DNA of 64,000 nt from JAXDMU01 sp963762435. Its GTDB lineage: Bacteria; Pseudomonadota; Alphaproteobacteria; ATCC43930; CGMCC-115725. Under the pieces are notes generated by a model. It was not told where the DNA came from and ran no database searches. It saw nothing but the letters and a program-made list of their open reading frames with translations. Each line of letters opens with the position of its first letter. Position 1 is the stretch's first letter. The DNA lies in contig CAVXLN010000010.1 in the NCBI GenBank assembly GCA_963762435.1, forward strand, positions 372,001 through 436,000, given 5' to 3'. The translations under genes were made by a program, and so were the position numbers. Positions 34,748 to 43,015 of this stretch are shown in pieces.

Positions 34748-35793
34748 CGCCGCTCGGGACCAAGCTCGCCGAGCGGATCCGCCGCGACGGCCCGATCGGC
34801 ATCGACGCCTTCATGGCGGCCGCCCTGGGCGATCCCGAGCATGGCTATTACCGGAGCCGCGACCCGCTTGGGATTGCCGGCGATTTCATCACCGCGCCCG
34901 AGATCAGCCAGATCTTCGGCGAGATACTGGGCCTCTGGTGCGCCCATGAATGGCAGCGCCTGGGCGCGCCGTCGGAGATCGCCCTCGTCGAGCTCGGCCC
35001 CGGCCGCGGCACGCTCATGGCCGACCTGCTGCGGGCGATCAAAGTGCTGCCCGATTGCCGCCGCGCCGTCCGGGTGCACCTGGTCGAGACGAGCCCGGTG
35101 CTGCGCGCGCGCCAGCAAACGCTGCTCGCCGATTCAGCACCCGCCTGGCACCACGCGCTCGAGACAGTGCCCGCGGGACCGATGCTGCTCGTCGCCAACG
35201 AGTTCTTCGACGCTCTGCCGATCCGGCAATTCCTGTTCCAGGACGGCGGTTGGCGCGAGCGCCAGGTGACGCTCGATGCGGAGGGCCGCTTCGCCTTCAC
35301 CGCCGGCCCGCCCGCGACACCACCCGTCGAGCCACCCGAGCCGGCCGGTGGGGCAATCTTCGAGACATGCGAGCCGGCGCTCGCCGTCGCCGCCGAGATC
35401 GGACGCCGCCTCGCTGCCGCTCCCGGCGCCGCCCTGCTGATCGATTACGGTCATGGCGCCACATCCTGCGGCGAGACGCTGCAGGCCGTCCGCGCGCATC
35501 GCTACGCCGATCCGCTCGAGGCTCCGGGCGAGGCCGATCTCACGGCCCATGTCGATTTCGAAGCCCTTGGGCTGGCACTCCATAGCGCAGGCGCCAAGGT
35601 GGCGCCGCTCGCAACGCAGGGGCATTTCCTCAGCATGCACGGTGCGGAGCTCAGGGCCGAGCGGCTGATGCGCGGCAAGGATGCCGCTACGGCTTCCGGC
35701 ATCGCCCAAGGGCTCCGGCGCTTGCTCGACCCGGCGAAAATGGGCAGACTCTTCAAGGTCCTTATCGCTACCTCGCCGGAACGCGCCCTTTGA
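34744..35793 (+). CDS. MidA/NDUFAF7-like SAM-dependent methyltransferase
   Basis: 349 residues from a GTG that overlaps the lgt stop (GTGA). The family blocks are GPIGIDAFMAAALGDPEHGY, then GDFITAPEISQIFGE, motif I VELGPGRGTLM at about 82-92, and VANEFFDALPIRQF. Eukaryotic NDUFAF7 dimethylates an arginine in complex I during assembly; the bacterial proteins are annotated as class I methyltransferases of the SAM_MT_17 family. The lgt-midA-pgeF order is widely conserved in alphaproteobacteria. Confidence 0.93.
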   Translation: MTPLGTKLAERIRRDGPIGIDAFMAAALGDPEHGYYRSRDPLGIAGDFITAPEISQIFGEILGLWCAHEWQRLGAPSEIALVELGPGRGTLMADLLRAIKVLPDCRRAVRVHLVETSPVLRARQQTLLADSAPAWHHALETVPAGPMLLVANEFFDALPIRQFLFQDGGWRERQVTLDAEGRFAFTAGPPATPPVEPPEPAGGAIFETCEPALAVAAEIGRRLAAAPGAALLIDYGHGATSCGETLQAVRAHRYADPLEAPGEADLTAHVDFEALGLALHSAGAKVAPLATQGHFLSMHGAELRAERLMRGKDAATASGIAQGLRRLLDPAKMGRLFKVLIATSPERAL

Positions 35794-36554
35794 TCACGCT
35801 CTCCGTCCTCGACCAGCCCGGCCTCCGCCATGCCTTCTTCACCCGCGCGGGCGGCGTCGGCGAAGGGCTCTATGCCTCGCTCAATTGCGGCTTCGGCTCG
35901 GCCGACAGTGCCGACGTGGTCGAGGCGAACCGGGCGCGCGCCATGGCGATGCTGGGCTTGCCGGCGGCGGCGCTCGTCACGGTCCATCAGATCCATTCGC
36001 CCGAGGTGGTCGTCGCCGAGACCGCCTGGCCGCGCGAGCGCAATCCCAAGGCCGATGCGCTGGTGACGAAGGCGCCCGGCCTCTGCCTCGGCATCCTGAC
36101 CGCCGATTGCGTGCCGGTTCTCTTCGCCGATGCCGAGGCCCACGTGATCGGCGCCGCCCATGCCGGCTGGAAGGGTGCGCTTACCGGCGTGCTCGAAGCG
36201 ACGGTCGAGGCGATGACGAGGCTGGGCGCGGCCAGGCACTGCATCCGCGCCGCGATCGGCCCGGCGATCCAGCAGGCATCCTATGAGGTCGGACCGGAAT
36301 TTCCCGGCCGCTTCGCCGAGCGCGATGCCGCGAGCGGCCGCTTCTTCAAGCCCTCCCAACGCAACGGCCATTTCATGTTCGACCTGCCAGGCTTCGCGGA
36401 GCATCGGCTCCAGGCTCTGGGCCTCGCCGCGGTCGAAAATTCGCGGCTCGACACCTGCGCCGATGCCGATCGTTTCTTCAGCTATCGCCGCGCCACGCTC
36501 CAGGGCGAGCCCGATTATGGCCGCCTGCTGGCCGCCATCACGCTTGCAGCCTGA
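35790..36554 (+). CDS. pgeF: Multicopper polyphenol oxidase/purine nucleoside-acting protein, YfiH (PgeF) family
   Basis: 254 residues from a TTG that overlaps the previous stop (TTGA). The metal-binding triad of the family is visible as His69 (QIHSPEV), Cys107 (LTADCVPVLF) and His124 (AAHAGWKGA). These proteins were named polyphenol oxidases; E. coli YfiH edits peptidoglycan precursors (PgeF), and relatives act on purine nucleosides. It is the last of four overlapping genes beginning with hldD. Confidence 0.92.
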   Translation: MITLSVLDQPGLRHAFFTRAGGVGEGLYASLNCGFGSADSADVVEANRARAMAMLGLPAAALVTVHQIHSPEVVVAETAWPRERNPKADALVTKAPGLCLGILTADCVPVLFADAEAHVIGAAHAGWKGALTGVLEATVEAMTRLGAARHCIRAAIGPAIQQASYEVGPEFPGRFAERDAASGRFFKPSQRNGHFMFDLPGFAEHRLQALGLAAVENSRLDTCADADRFFSYRRATLQGEPDYGRLLAAITLAA

Positions 36555-36557
36555 GCC

Positions 36558-36623
36558 ATGCCGTACCTCGCCATGTTCGTGCTGATATTGCTGCTCGGGC
36601 TGCTGACGACCTGTTTCTTCTGA
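36558..36623 (+). CDS. Possible 21-residue hydrophobic microprotein
   Basis: An ATG 3 bp after the pgeF stop opens a 21-codon frame of almost only hydrophobic residues (MPYLAMFVLILLLGLLTTCFF), enough for one membrane helix with a Cys near its end. It fills the gap before the next lipoprotein gene (5-11 bp later). It could be a real single-span peptide, or a leader coupling the two genes. There is no strong ribosome site, but coupling to pgeF termination is possible. Confidence 0.35.
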   Translation: MPYLAMFVLILLLGLLTTCFF

Positions 36624-36634
36624 GTCGAGTGCCG

Positions 36635-37492
36635 ATGATCCTTCGCCTGCTGCTTCCGCTCCTGCTTCTCTCGCTTGCCGGCTGCTGGGAGCGGCCGCGC
36701 ACCTTCGAGGATGACAAGCTGCCGCCCAAGGCGCCGATCCTCACGCTCGCCGACATGAATGGCATCGTGGTCGAGCCGGTGCGCGGGGCAACGAGCGACA
36801 AGGGCCAGGCGCTGGCCGAAGGCATGGCAGCCGCGCTCCAGGACCGGGAGGTGCTGGCGAGCGCCACACAAGGCAATGCCCAAAGCCTCCATCTCGTCGG
36901 CACATCCGAGGCCGTTGCCGCTGGTCCCGGGATCATGGCGGTCAAGATCCGCTGGAGTTTGCAAGCCACCGACGGCAGCGAGATCGCTGCCGACGAGATG
37001 CGGGAGCAGATCCCGTCGGCCGAATGGGCCGTCGGTAGCGGCGAACGCCTTGCCGATGCGATGAAGCGCGAGGCGCCGAAGCTCGCCGCCTTCGTCCAGG
37101 AGAAGATCGGGCCCGAGCATGACGCGGAGCAGCAGGTCTTCGTCCGTCCCGTCGAAGGCGCACCCGGCGACGGCAACAAATCGCTGCCCCGGGCACTCGT
37201 CTATCTTCTGAAGCGCGCCGGCGTCACGGTCACGGCCGACGTGCAGGCGGCCAATGCCACCACGGTCGTCGGCACGGTGGCGCTGACGCAGGGCAATGCC
37301 GGCACCGACCATGTCGTGATCGCCTGGCATGTGCTGCGGCCCGGCGGCGGCGAGGTTGGCCAAGTGAAGCAGGAGAACAACATCCCGCATGGCTCGCTCG
37401 ACGGCAATTGGGGCGACATCGCCATGGCCGTCGCCAACGCCGCGGTCGGCGATATCGTCCGAGTCATGGCGACGGTGCCTCCGGCCGGGTGA
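36635..37492 (+). CDS. Predicted lipoprotein of unknown function
   Basis: 285 residues. Signal peptide MILRLLLPLLLLSLAGC has the lipobox LAGC with Cys at 17. The mature part has a Pro-rich start, then two similar halves (GQALAEGMAAALQDREVLAS and LPRALVYLLKRAGVTVTADV) that suggest an internal duplication of an alpha/beta unit. A GTG two codons earlier (36629) is an alternative start. No family recognised; alphaproteobacterial lipoproteins of this kind often sit next to the TPR lipoprotein found here on the opposite strand. Confidence 0.75.
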   Translation: MILRLLLPLLLLSLAGCWERPRTFEDDKLPPKAPILTLADMNGIVVEPVRGATSDKGQALAEGMAAALQDREVLASATQGNAQSLHLVGTSEAVAAGPGIMAVKIRWSLQATDGSEIAADEMREQIPSAEWAVGSGERLADAMKREAPKLAAFVQEKIGPEHDAEQQVFVRPVEGAPGDGNKSLPRALVYLLKRAGVTVTADVQAANATTVVGTVALTQGNAGTDHVVIAWHVLRPGGGEVGQVKQENNIPHGSLDGNWGDIAMAVANAAVGDIVRVMATVPPAG

Positions 37493-37499
37493 GGCAGCG

Positions 37500-37841
37500 C
37501 TATTTCGGCAGCCGGGCGAGATCGGCGGTGGCGAGATCGGCAAGCGTCTTGCCGCTGCCGTCGCCGGCCGGCACGTCCTTGCCGCTGGTCAGCACTTTTT
37601 GGTAGGTCGACTTGGCTTCCGCGAAACGGCCGAGCCGGTTGTAAGAAGCGGCGAGATTATACTGGATGCGGGGATCGCCGGGCGTTTCCCGGTCGGCCGC
37701 CTCAAGATGAAGCATCGCGTGTGCCGCATCGCCGTCCTTGAAGAAATCATAGCCGATCTGCGCTTCACTCCGCTCGTCGAACATCGAGCAGCCGGCAAGC
37801 AGCAGGAAGGCAGCGGAAAAGCAGGGGAACAGACGGATCAC
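37500..37841 (-). CDS. Small TPR lipoprotein
   Basis: 113 residues from a GTG start. Signal peptide ends in LLLAGC, with the acylated Cys at about 18. One to two tetratricopeptide units follow (AQIGYDFFKDGDAAHAMLHL, then IQYNLAASYNRLGRFAEA and KSTYQKVL). Resembles small pilus- or secretion-associated TPR lipoproteins, but no partner genes are present. It is convergent with the lipoprotein gene ending at 37492, 7 bp away. Confidence 0.72.
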   Translation of the reverse strand: MIRLFPCFSAAFLLLAGCSMFDERSEAQIGYDFFKDGDAAHAMLHLEAADRETPGDPRIQYNLAASYNRLGRFAEAKSTYQKVLTSGKDVPAGDGSGKTLADLATADLARLPK

Positions 37842-37948
37842 GGGCGCTGGACCTTTCTCGATGCGGCGTCGGGACGATGGCTTTCGGACGCGGCGGTTCT
37901 GTAACATTGTTGCCGCACGATTTGAACGCGACATCGAGGACCCAGCGC

Positions 37949-39118
37949 ATGAGAGGAAAGACGAGGACCCATCACCGGCGTGGTGATGTGCCGTTCGATT
38001 GCGTGGCGCTGCTGCTCCAGGGCGGCGGTGCGCTCGGCGCCTATCAGGGCGGAGTCTATCAGGCGCTGGCCGAGGCCGATCTGCATCCGACCTGGGTCGC
38101 CGGCATCTCGATCGGCGCCATCAACTCCGCAATCATCGTGGGCAACCCGCCGGAGCAACGCGTGACGCGCCTCCGGCAATTCTGGGAGTTGGTCACCGCC
38201 GACCCGTTTCCGGGCTTCACCGATCTGATCCGGCCGTTCACGGCCGAGGGCGGCGATCCGACGCATCGTTTCGTCAACCAGCTGAGCGCCGGCCGGGCGC
38301 TCATCGCAGGCGCCAACGGCTTCTTCGCCCCGCGCGTGCCGCCGCCGCAGCTGATGCCGCCGGGCTCGATCGGCGCCACCAGCTATTACGACACCTCGGC
38401 CTTGAAGACGACACTGGAAAATCTGGTCGATTTCGACCGGATCAATCATGACGGCACAAGGCTGAGCGTCGGTGCGGTCAATGTGCGGACCGGCAATTTC
38501 GTCTATTTCGACACGACCACCCACCTCATCCGGCCCGAGCACATCATGGCGAGCGGGGCACTCCCGCCAGGCTTCCCGGCCGTTGAGATCGAAGGCGAGT
38601 ATTACTGGGATGGCGGCCTGGTCTCTAACACGCCCTTGAGCTGGGTCATGGACAGCGAACCCCGCCAGGACACGCTCGCTTTCCAGATCGATCTCTGGAA
38701 TGCGCGCGGCGACTTCCCGCGAGACATCGCCGCCGTCGGCGTGCGCCAGAAGGAGATCCAGTTTTCGAGCCGGACGCGCGCCAATTCCGACGCCTTCAAG
38801 CGCAAGCAGCAGCTGCGCTGTGCGCTCGCGTCCCTGCTGCCGAAGCTGCCGCCCGAGCTCAGGCAGACGCCGGAATATGCGCTGCTCGCCGAGGAGGCCG
38901 ATCCGAAGATCTACAACCTCGTCCAGCTGATCTACCGCGCGCAGAGCTACGAGGGCAATTCCAAGGATTACGAATTCTCGCGCCAGACCATGGAAGAGCA
39001 TTGGATGGCGGGATATCACGATGCCGTCCGCACGCTCAGGCACAAGGAGGTGCTGGAGCGGCCGGAAGGGCTGCTCGGCGTCTTCACCTTCGACCTCGCC
39101 GTGCAAGGCCGCGAATGA
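37949..39118 (+). CDS. Patatin-like phospholipase (DUF3734 type)
   Basis: 389 residues. The oxyanion loop QGGGALGAYQGG (24-35), nucleophile Ser54 in GISIG, and the catalytic Asp in WDGGLVSNTP (about 220) form the patatin Ser-Asp dyad. The C-terminal half (RQKEIQFSSRTRANSDAFKR and later EEHWMAGYHDA) is the DUF3734 extension. This subfamily is usually encoded with 3-hydroxybutyrate/acetoacetate genes; here an acetoacetate decarboxylase follows. A role in lipid or polyhydroxybutyrate turnover is inferred from that pairing. Confidence 0.92.
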   Translation: MRGKTRTHHRRGDVPFDCVALLLQGGGALGAYQGGVYQALAEADLHPTWVAGISIGAINSAIIVGNPPEQRVTRLRQFWELVTADPFPGFTDLIRPFTAEGGDPTHRFVNQLSAGRALIAGANGFFAPRVPPPQLMPPGSIGATSYYDTSALKTTLENLVDFDRINHDGTRLSVGAVNVRTGNFVYFDTTTHLIRPEHIMASGALPPGFPAVEIEGEYYWDGGLVSNTPLSWVMDSEPRQDTLAFQIDLWNARGDFPRDIAAVGVRQKEIQFSSRTRANSDAFKRKQQLRCALASLLPKLPPELRQTPEYALLAEEADPKIYNLVQLIYRAQSYEGNSKDYEFSRQTMEEHWMAGYHDAVRTLRHKEVLERPEGLLGVFTFDLAVQGRE

Positions 39119-39154
39119 GTGATTTGCCATCAACCCCATTGCGGAGTTCTCGCC

Positions 39155-39895
39155 ATGAAAGAGCGTGATGTCGTCGAGCAAGCCTTCGCCATGCCCTTGA
39201 CCAGCCCGGCCTTTCCGATCGGGCCCTATCGCTTCGTCAATCGCGAGTATCTGATCATCACCTACCGGACCGATCCGGAGCGGCTTCGGGAACTGGTGCC
39301 GGAACCACTCCAGATCGACGAGCCGCTGGTCAAGTACGAGTTCATCCGCATGCCGGATTCGACGGGCTTCGGCGACTATACCGAAAGCGGCCAGGTCATT
39401 CCGGTGAGTTTCGAGGGCCGCAAGGGCGGCTACACGCATGCCATGTTCCTGAACGACCATCCGCCGATCGCGGGCGGGCGGGAGCTCTGGGGCTTCCCGA
39501 AGAAGCTCGGCAATCCTGTCCTGCGCGCCGATATCGACACGCTGGTCGGCACGCTCGATTACGGCTCGACCCGCATCGCCAATGCCAGCATGGGCTACAA
39601 GCACCGCGCCGCCGATCATGATGCGGTGCTCGCCTCGCTGAAGGCGCCCAATTTCCTCCTGAAGATCATCCCGCATGTCGACGGCACGCCCCGGATCTGC
39701 GAGCTGGTCGAATATTATCTCGAGGAGATCACGCTCAAGGGCGCCTGGACCGGGCCGGCCGCACTCTCCCTCCTGCCCCATGCGCTGGCGCCGATCGCGG
39801 AGCTGCCGGTGCTGGAGGTGGTGTCGGGCACCCACATCCTGGCCGATCTGACGCTCGGCCTGGGCCGAGTCGTGCATGATTATCTGGCGAAATGA
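39155..39895 (+). CDS. adc: Acetoacetate decarboxylase
   Basis: 246 residues. The Schiff-base lysine pair is in ELWGFPKKLGNP (Lys116-Lys117), matching the classical Lys115-Lys116 arrangement, and Arg30 and the ITYRTDPERLRELVPEPLQI opening are also conserved. It converts acetoacetate to acetone and CO2. It follows the patatin gene by 36 bp and overlaps the next gene by 4 bp (ATGA). Confidence 0.94.
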   Translation: MKERDVVEQAFAMPLTSPAFPIGPYRFVNREYLIITYRTDPERLRELVPEPLQIDEPLVKYEFIRMPDSTGFGDYTESGQVIPVSFEGRKGGYTHAMFLNDHPPIAGGRELWGFPKKLGNPVLRADIDTLVGTLDYGSTRIANASMGYKHRAADHDAVLASLKAPNFLLKIIPHVDGTPRICELVEYYLEEITLKGAWTGPAALSLLPHALAPIAELPVLEVVSGTHILADLTLGLGRVVHDYLAK

Positions 39896-41439
39896 CCGAG
39901 ACCTGGATCTGGGCCTATAGCGACCGGCTGAGCGCCCGGCCCGGCGAGCGGGTCCGGATCTTCATGAGCGCCACGGGCGGCAGCTGCTCGGTCGAGGCCA
40001 TTCGCCTCGGCCGCGCACGCGAGACGCTCTGGCGGCGGGACAGGATCGCAGTCGGACGGCACGGCACGCCCGACCGGCCGCATGAGGTCGGCTGCCGATG
40101 GCCCGAGGCCTTCAGCTTCGAGGTCGAATCCCACTGGCGGAGCGGCTATTACGAGCTTCTTTTCACCGGGGCCGACGGCGCCGTCGGCCGCCACATGCTC
40201 TGCGTCAAGGCGGCAGAACCCACGGCACGGGCCGTGCTGGTGCTCGCGACCAACACCTATCACGCCTATAATTCCTGGGGCGGCGCCAATTCCTATGCCT
40301 GGGTCGGCGGCCCGGATCCTGCGCCCATCCCGGCAGATCCGGCCGAGCATCAGGTGGCTCGGCAAGTCTCGCTCGAACGACCCTTCTCGCCCGGTATTCT
40401 GCAGCCTTCGAGCCCGCAGCACCGGATCGTCAATCCGGCGCGCCGCGGTTTCCGGCAGCGCGCGGCCGCCGGCGAGGTGTCGCAGGAGGTGCGCGCCGGC
40501 GGCCAAGGCTGGGACTGCCCGGCGGGCTTCACCGACAAATGGGAGCATGCCTTCGCGGCCTGGGCCGAGGATGCGGGCTATGCGCTCGATTATCTGACCG
40601 ATACCGATCTCGAGACGGAGGATCTGGCGCCCTATCGCCTCGCCCTTTTTGTCGGGCATAGCGAATATTGGAGCTGGGGCGAACGGGAGACGGTCGAGCG
40701 CTTCGTCGATGCAGGCGGGAAGATCGCGATCCTTTCCGGCAATACCTGCTATTGGCAGTGCCGCCCCGAGCAGGGCGGCAAGGCGCTGGCGCTCTACAAG
40801 CGCTTCGCAGCCGAGGAGGATCCGGTCGTGGCCGATCCCGAGCGAAGGCATCTCGCATCCGGCCTTTGGGCCGGGCCACCGGTCGGCAAGCCCGAAGCGG
40901 GTTTGACCGGCCTTTCCTTTCTCTATGGCGGCTATCACCGCTTCGGCATGTGCGTGTCGCGCGGCATCGCGGGATATACGATCGCCCGCGAGGACCACTG
41001 GGCGCTTGCCGGCACCGATCTCTATTGGGGCGATGTGTTCGGCGATGACTGCCGGCTGGTGGGCTATGAGAATGACGGTTGTCTTTTCTCGACCGGCGCC
41101 GACGGGCTGCCGCAGCCGCTGGGATTGGGCGGCACGCCTGCGGATCTCGAGATCATTGCCACGGCACCCTGCACGCTCTTCGAGCCAGCGCAGTCGGAAT
41201 TCTCCGGCCGCGTCCCGCCCGAGCCCGAGGATGTGCTGGTGCGGGCGGTCGGCGGTACCGACGGGCCCGAGCTCCGCGCGCGCCTCCGCCGCGGCCACGC
41301 CGTGATGGCCGCCTTCCGGCGCGGACAGGGCGAGGTCTTTAATGCCGGCACCACCGAATGGGCCTATGGGCTGGCAGCCGGCAATCCGTTCGTCGACCGG
41401 ATCACACGCAACGTGCTGGATCGGTTCCTGGGAGAATAA
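39892..41439 (+). CDS. N,N-dimethylformamidase large-subunit-like protein
   Basis: 515 residues. NTYHAYNSWGGANSYAW and the LFVGHSEYWSWGERETVERF block, followed by GGKIAILSGNTCYW, are the core signatures of the DMFase beta-subunit family (a mononuclear-iron amidohydrolase). The C-terminal part has RGQGEVFNAGTTEWAYGLA. The small alpha subunit of true dimethylformamidase is not present nearby, so the substrate is probably a different amide or the protein acts alone. It overlaps adc by 4 bp. Confidence 0.85.
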   Translation: MTETWIWAYSDRLSARPGERVRIFMSATGGSCSVEAIRLGRARETLWRRDRIAVGRHGTPDRPHEVGCRWPEAFSFEVESHWRSGYYELLFTGADGAVGRHMLCVKAAEPTARAVLVLATNTYHAYNSWGGANSYAWVGGPDPAPIPADPAEHQVARQVSLERPFSPGILQPSSPQHRIVNPARRGFRQRAAAGEVSQEVRAGGQGWDCPAGFTDKWEHAFAAWAEDAGYALDYLTDTDLETEDLAPYRLALFVGHSEYWSWGERETVERFVDAGGKIAILSGNTCYWQCRPEQGGKALALYKRFAAEEDPVVADPERRHLASGLWAGPPVGKPEAGLTGLSFLYGGYHRFGMCVSRGIAGYTIAREDHWALAGTDLYWGDVFGDDCRLVGYENDGCLFSTGADGLPQPLGLGGTPADLEIIATAPCTLFEPAQSEFSGRVPPEPEDVLVRAVGGTDGPELRARLRRGHAVMAAFRRGQGEVFNAGTTEWAYGLAAGNPFVDRITRNVLDRFLGE

Positions 41440-41523
41440 ACCCTCGCCCGCAAGCGGTAGAGGGGATGATTGTCGAATCTCACCGCAAGGAGCGGAGCGC
41501 GGGCCACCTCGCAGAAGCGGATA

Positions 41524-41549
41524 GTTCCTCCACCATTTAATGGAGGAAC
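41524..41549 (+). promoter_or_regulatory. Hairpin sequestering the ribosome site of the DUF1203 gene
   Basis: GTTCCTCCA pairs exactly with TGGAGGAAC across an 8-nt loop, and the second arm contains the GGAGGA ribosome site 4 nt before the ATG at 41552. Such a hairpin would block initiation unless opened by heat, a protein or upstream translation. Confidence 0.5.
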
Positions 41550-41551
41550 CC

Positions 41552-42010
41552 ATGAGCTTCCGTATCACCGGCCTATCGGCCGAGACATTCGCTCCCCTCT
41601 TCGATCTCTCGGACGAGGCACTGAAAGAGCGCGGTGCGGTGCGCCGCATTGCCGACGGCGCCTATCCCTGCCGGGTCGGCCTCAGCGACTCGGAGCCGGG
41701 CGACGAGCTGATCCTGACCAGCTACGAACATCTGCCGGTCGATTCGCCCTATCGGATGCGCTTCGCGATCTATGTCCGGCGCGGCGACGAGACCTATGAC
41801 GCGGTCGACCAGGTGCCGGACCAGCTGCGCAAGCGCGTGCTGGCCGTGCGGTCTTTCGATGAGGCCGGAATGATGGTCGGGCGCGAGCTGGTCGATGGGC
41901 GCGAGATCGAAGGGACGATCGAGCGGCTTTTCGCCGACCCGAACGCGGCCTTCCTGCATGTGCATTTCGCAGCACCCGGCTGCTACGCCGCGCGCATCGA
42001 CCGCGCTTGA
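41552..42010 (+). CDS. DUF1203-domain protein
   Basis: 152 residues. SFRITGLSAETFAPLFDLSD, then YPCRVGLSDSEPGDELILTS and a C-terminal HVHFAAPGCYAARIDRA match the DUF1203 family. The function is unknown. TGGAGGA gives a good ribosome site for the ATG at 41552. That site is part of a perfect inverted repeat (GTTCCTCCA at 41524-41532 with TGGAGGAAC at 41541-41549) which could mask translation. Confidence 0.88.
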   Translation: MSFRITGLSAETFAPLFDLSDEALKERGAVRRIADGAYPCRVGLSDSEPGDELILTSYEHLPVDSPYRMRFAIYVRRGDETYDAVDQVPDQLRKRVLAVRSFDEAGMMVGRELVDGREIEGTIERLFADPNAAFLHVHFAAPGCYAARIDRA

Positions 42011-42026
42011 GACAGACGCGCCGGGG

Positions 42027-42479
42027 TCAGACCCCGTGCTCGCGGATCGTATCTTCCCAGCTGCGCTCGATCCGGCGCAGCGTGCGGAGCGCCTGGGCGA
42101 TGTCGTCGCCCTGCAGATGGCTGCCGTAGGTCTCCTCGACCTGCGCCAGCCGCTGGCGCACCTGGCTGCAGATCTTCGACACCTCGGGCGTCAGCTTGAG
42201 GCGGACGGCGCGCCGATCATGGCCGGCGCGGCTCTGCTCGATATGGCCGCTCTCGGCCAGCTTGCGCACCTGATTCAGCACGGCCGAGCGCTGGTAATGG
42301 CCGCGCATCAGGAGATCCTTGAGGCTGATCTCATCCTCGCCAATATCGAGCAATAGGAACATCTGGACCGCCGCGAGGTCCTGGATGCCCATGCTGGTCA
42401 TCTCCGTTTGCAGGAGATCGAGGAACAGCCGGTGCATCCGTTCCAAAATCCGGGGGATCACTGTCCAATTGTCGCTCAA
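42027..42479 (-). CDS. MarR-family transcriptional regulator
   Basis: About 150 residues. I place the start at a TTG with GGGGAGG 5 nt before it, giving the N-terminus (M)SDNWTVIPRILERMHRLF. The winged helix is at about 55-115 (EISLKDLLMRGHYQRSAVLN, then QVRKLAESGHIEQSRAGHDR and RAVRLKLT). This form, with a long N-terminal helix and a Tyr-Gln-Arg recognition helix, is common in alphaproteobacteria. It is divergent from the copper operon, separated by 310 bp, and convergent with the DUF1203 gene. Confidence 0.87.
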   Translation of the reverse strand: MSDNWTVIPRILERMHRLFLDLLQTEMTSMGIQDLAAVQMFLLLDIGEDEISLKDLLMRGHYQRSAVLNQVRKLAESGHIEQSRAGHDRRAVRLKLTPEVSKICSQVRQRLAQVEETYGSHLQGDDIAQALRTLRRIERSWEDTIREHGV

Positions 42480-42789
42480 CTCAACCTCCCCTGGCAAACC
42501 CTGTCAAACTCACCCATCGACTCGCCCGGTTTCGGCCCGGTCGCACCGACGTGCTGATGATTTCGCCGCCCGGTGTGCTCAATTTCGACGCAATCTACTT
42601 GCCACACCTGCAGAGTCCCCGGAGAACACGAACGCAAAGATAGAGATTAAGCCTGCGCACTCTTTACTTAATACTTTATAAAAATGGGGTAATCCAGTGC
42701 GGTGCGCGGCCGCACAAAGAGCCCCTTGACCTTCCACCGGCTGGAAACCCTACATGGTGTCCAGCGCACTGGAAGGTTAGGAGGCTGAG
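42480..42789. other. Intergenic region between MarR gene and copper operon
   Basis: 310 bp without a gene. It holds an AT-rich stretch at about 42636-42690, likely promoter DNA for the MarR gene, and the CueR-type promoter at 42726-42756. A small inverted repeat TCCAG-CGCA-CTGGA (42760-42773) lies at the expected transcription start of the copper operon. Confidence 0.6.
42726..42756 (+). promoter_or_regulatory. CueR-type copper-responsive promoter
   Basis: The -35 TTGACC (42726-42731) and a -10-like TACATG (42751-42756) are separated by 19 bp, the over-long spacing that MerR-family activators require. The spacer carries the dyad TTCC-ACCGGC-TGGAA, close to known CueR sites. A cueR gene closes the same operon, so the circuit is self-contained. 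Confidence 0.82.
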
Positions 42790-43005
42790 TTGAGCGAACA
42801 AGTGACCCCGACCAGGATGAGCCTGACGATCGCGGGCATGCATTGCGCCGGCTGCGTCAAATCGGTGACGCGGGTGCTGAGTGCCGTGCCGGGTGTCACG
42901 GGCGCGACAGTCGATCTGGCGCAGGGCAAGGCCGAGGTGACCGGCACCGCGCCGCGCGCGGCTCTCGCCGAGGCCGTCAAGGCGGCCGGCTACGGCGCCA
43001 TATAG
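42790..43005 (+). CDS. Heavy-metal-associated domain protein (CopZ-like copper chaperone)
   Basis: 71 residues, one ferredoxin-fold HMA domain with the copper site GMHCAGC at about 16-22 (Cys19, Cys22). The start is a TTG with AGGAGG 5 nt upstream; an ATG nine codons later is an alternative. CopZ-like proteins carry Cu(I) to the CopA ATPase, encoded 10 bp downstream. It lies 34 bp after the CueR-type -10 element. Confidence 0.9.
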   Translation: MSEQVTPTRMSLTIAGMHCAGCVKSVTRVLSAVPGVTGATVDLAQGKAEVTGTAPRAALAEAVKAAGYGAI

Positions 43006-43015
43006 GAATTCTGAC

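Noticed and set aside
41440..41500. Palindrome-like CCCTCGCCCGCAAGCGGTAGAGGG after the DMFase-like gene
   Set aside because: The arms are imperfect and it looks like a decayed copy of the common CTCCCGC...GCGGGAG intergenic palindrome; not strong enough for a terminator call.
42679..42692. AAAATGGGG near 42680 as a third tandem-box site
   Set aside because: Only one box is present, with no second box 22 bp away and no CTCCC...GGGAG palindrome.
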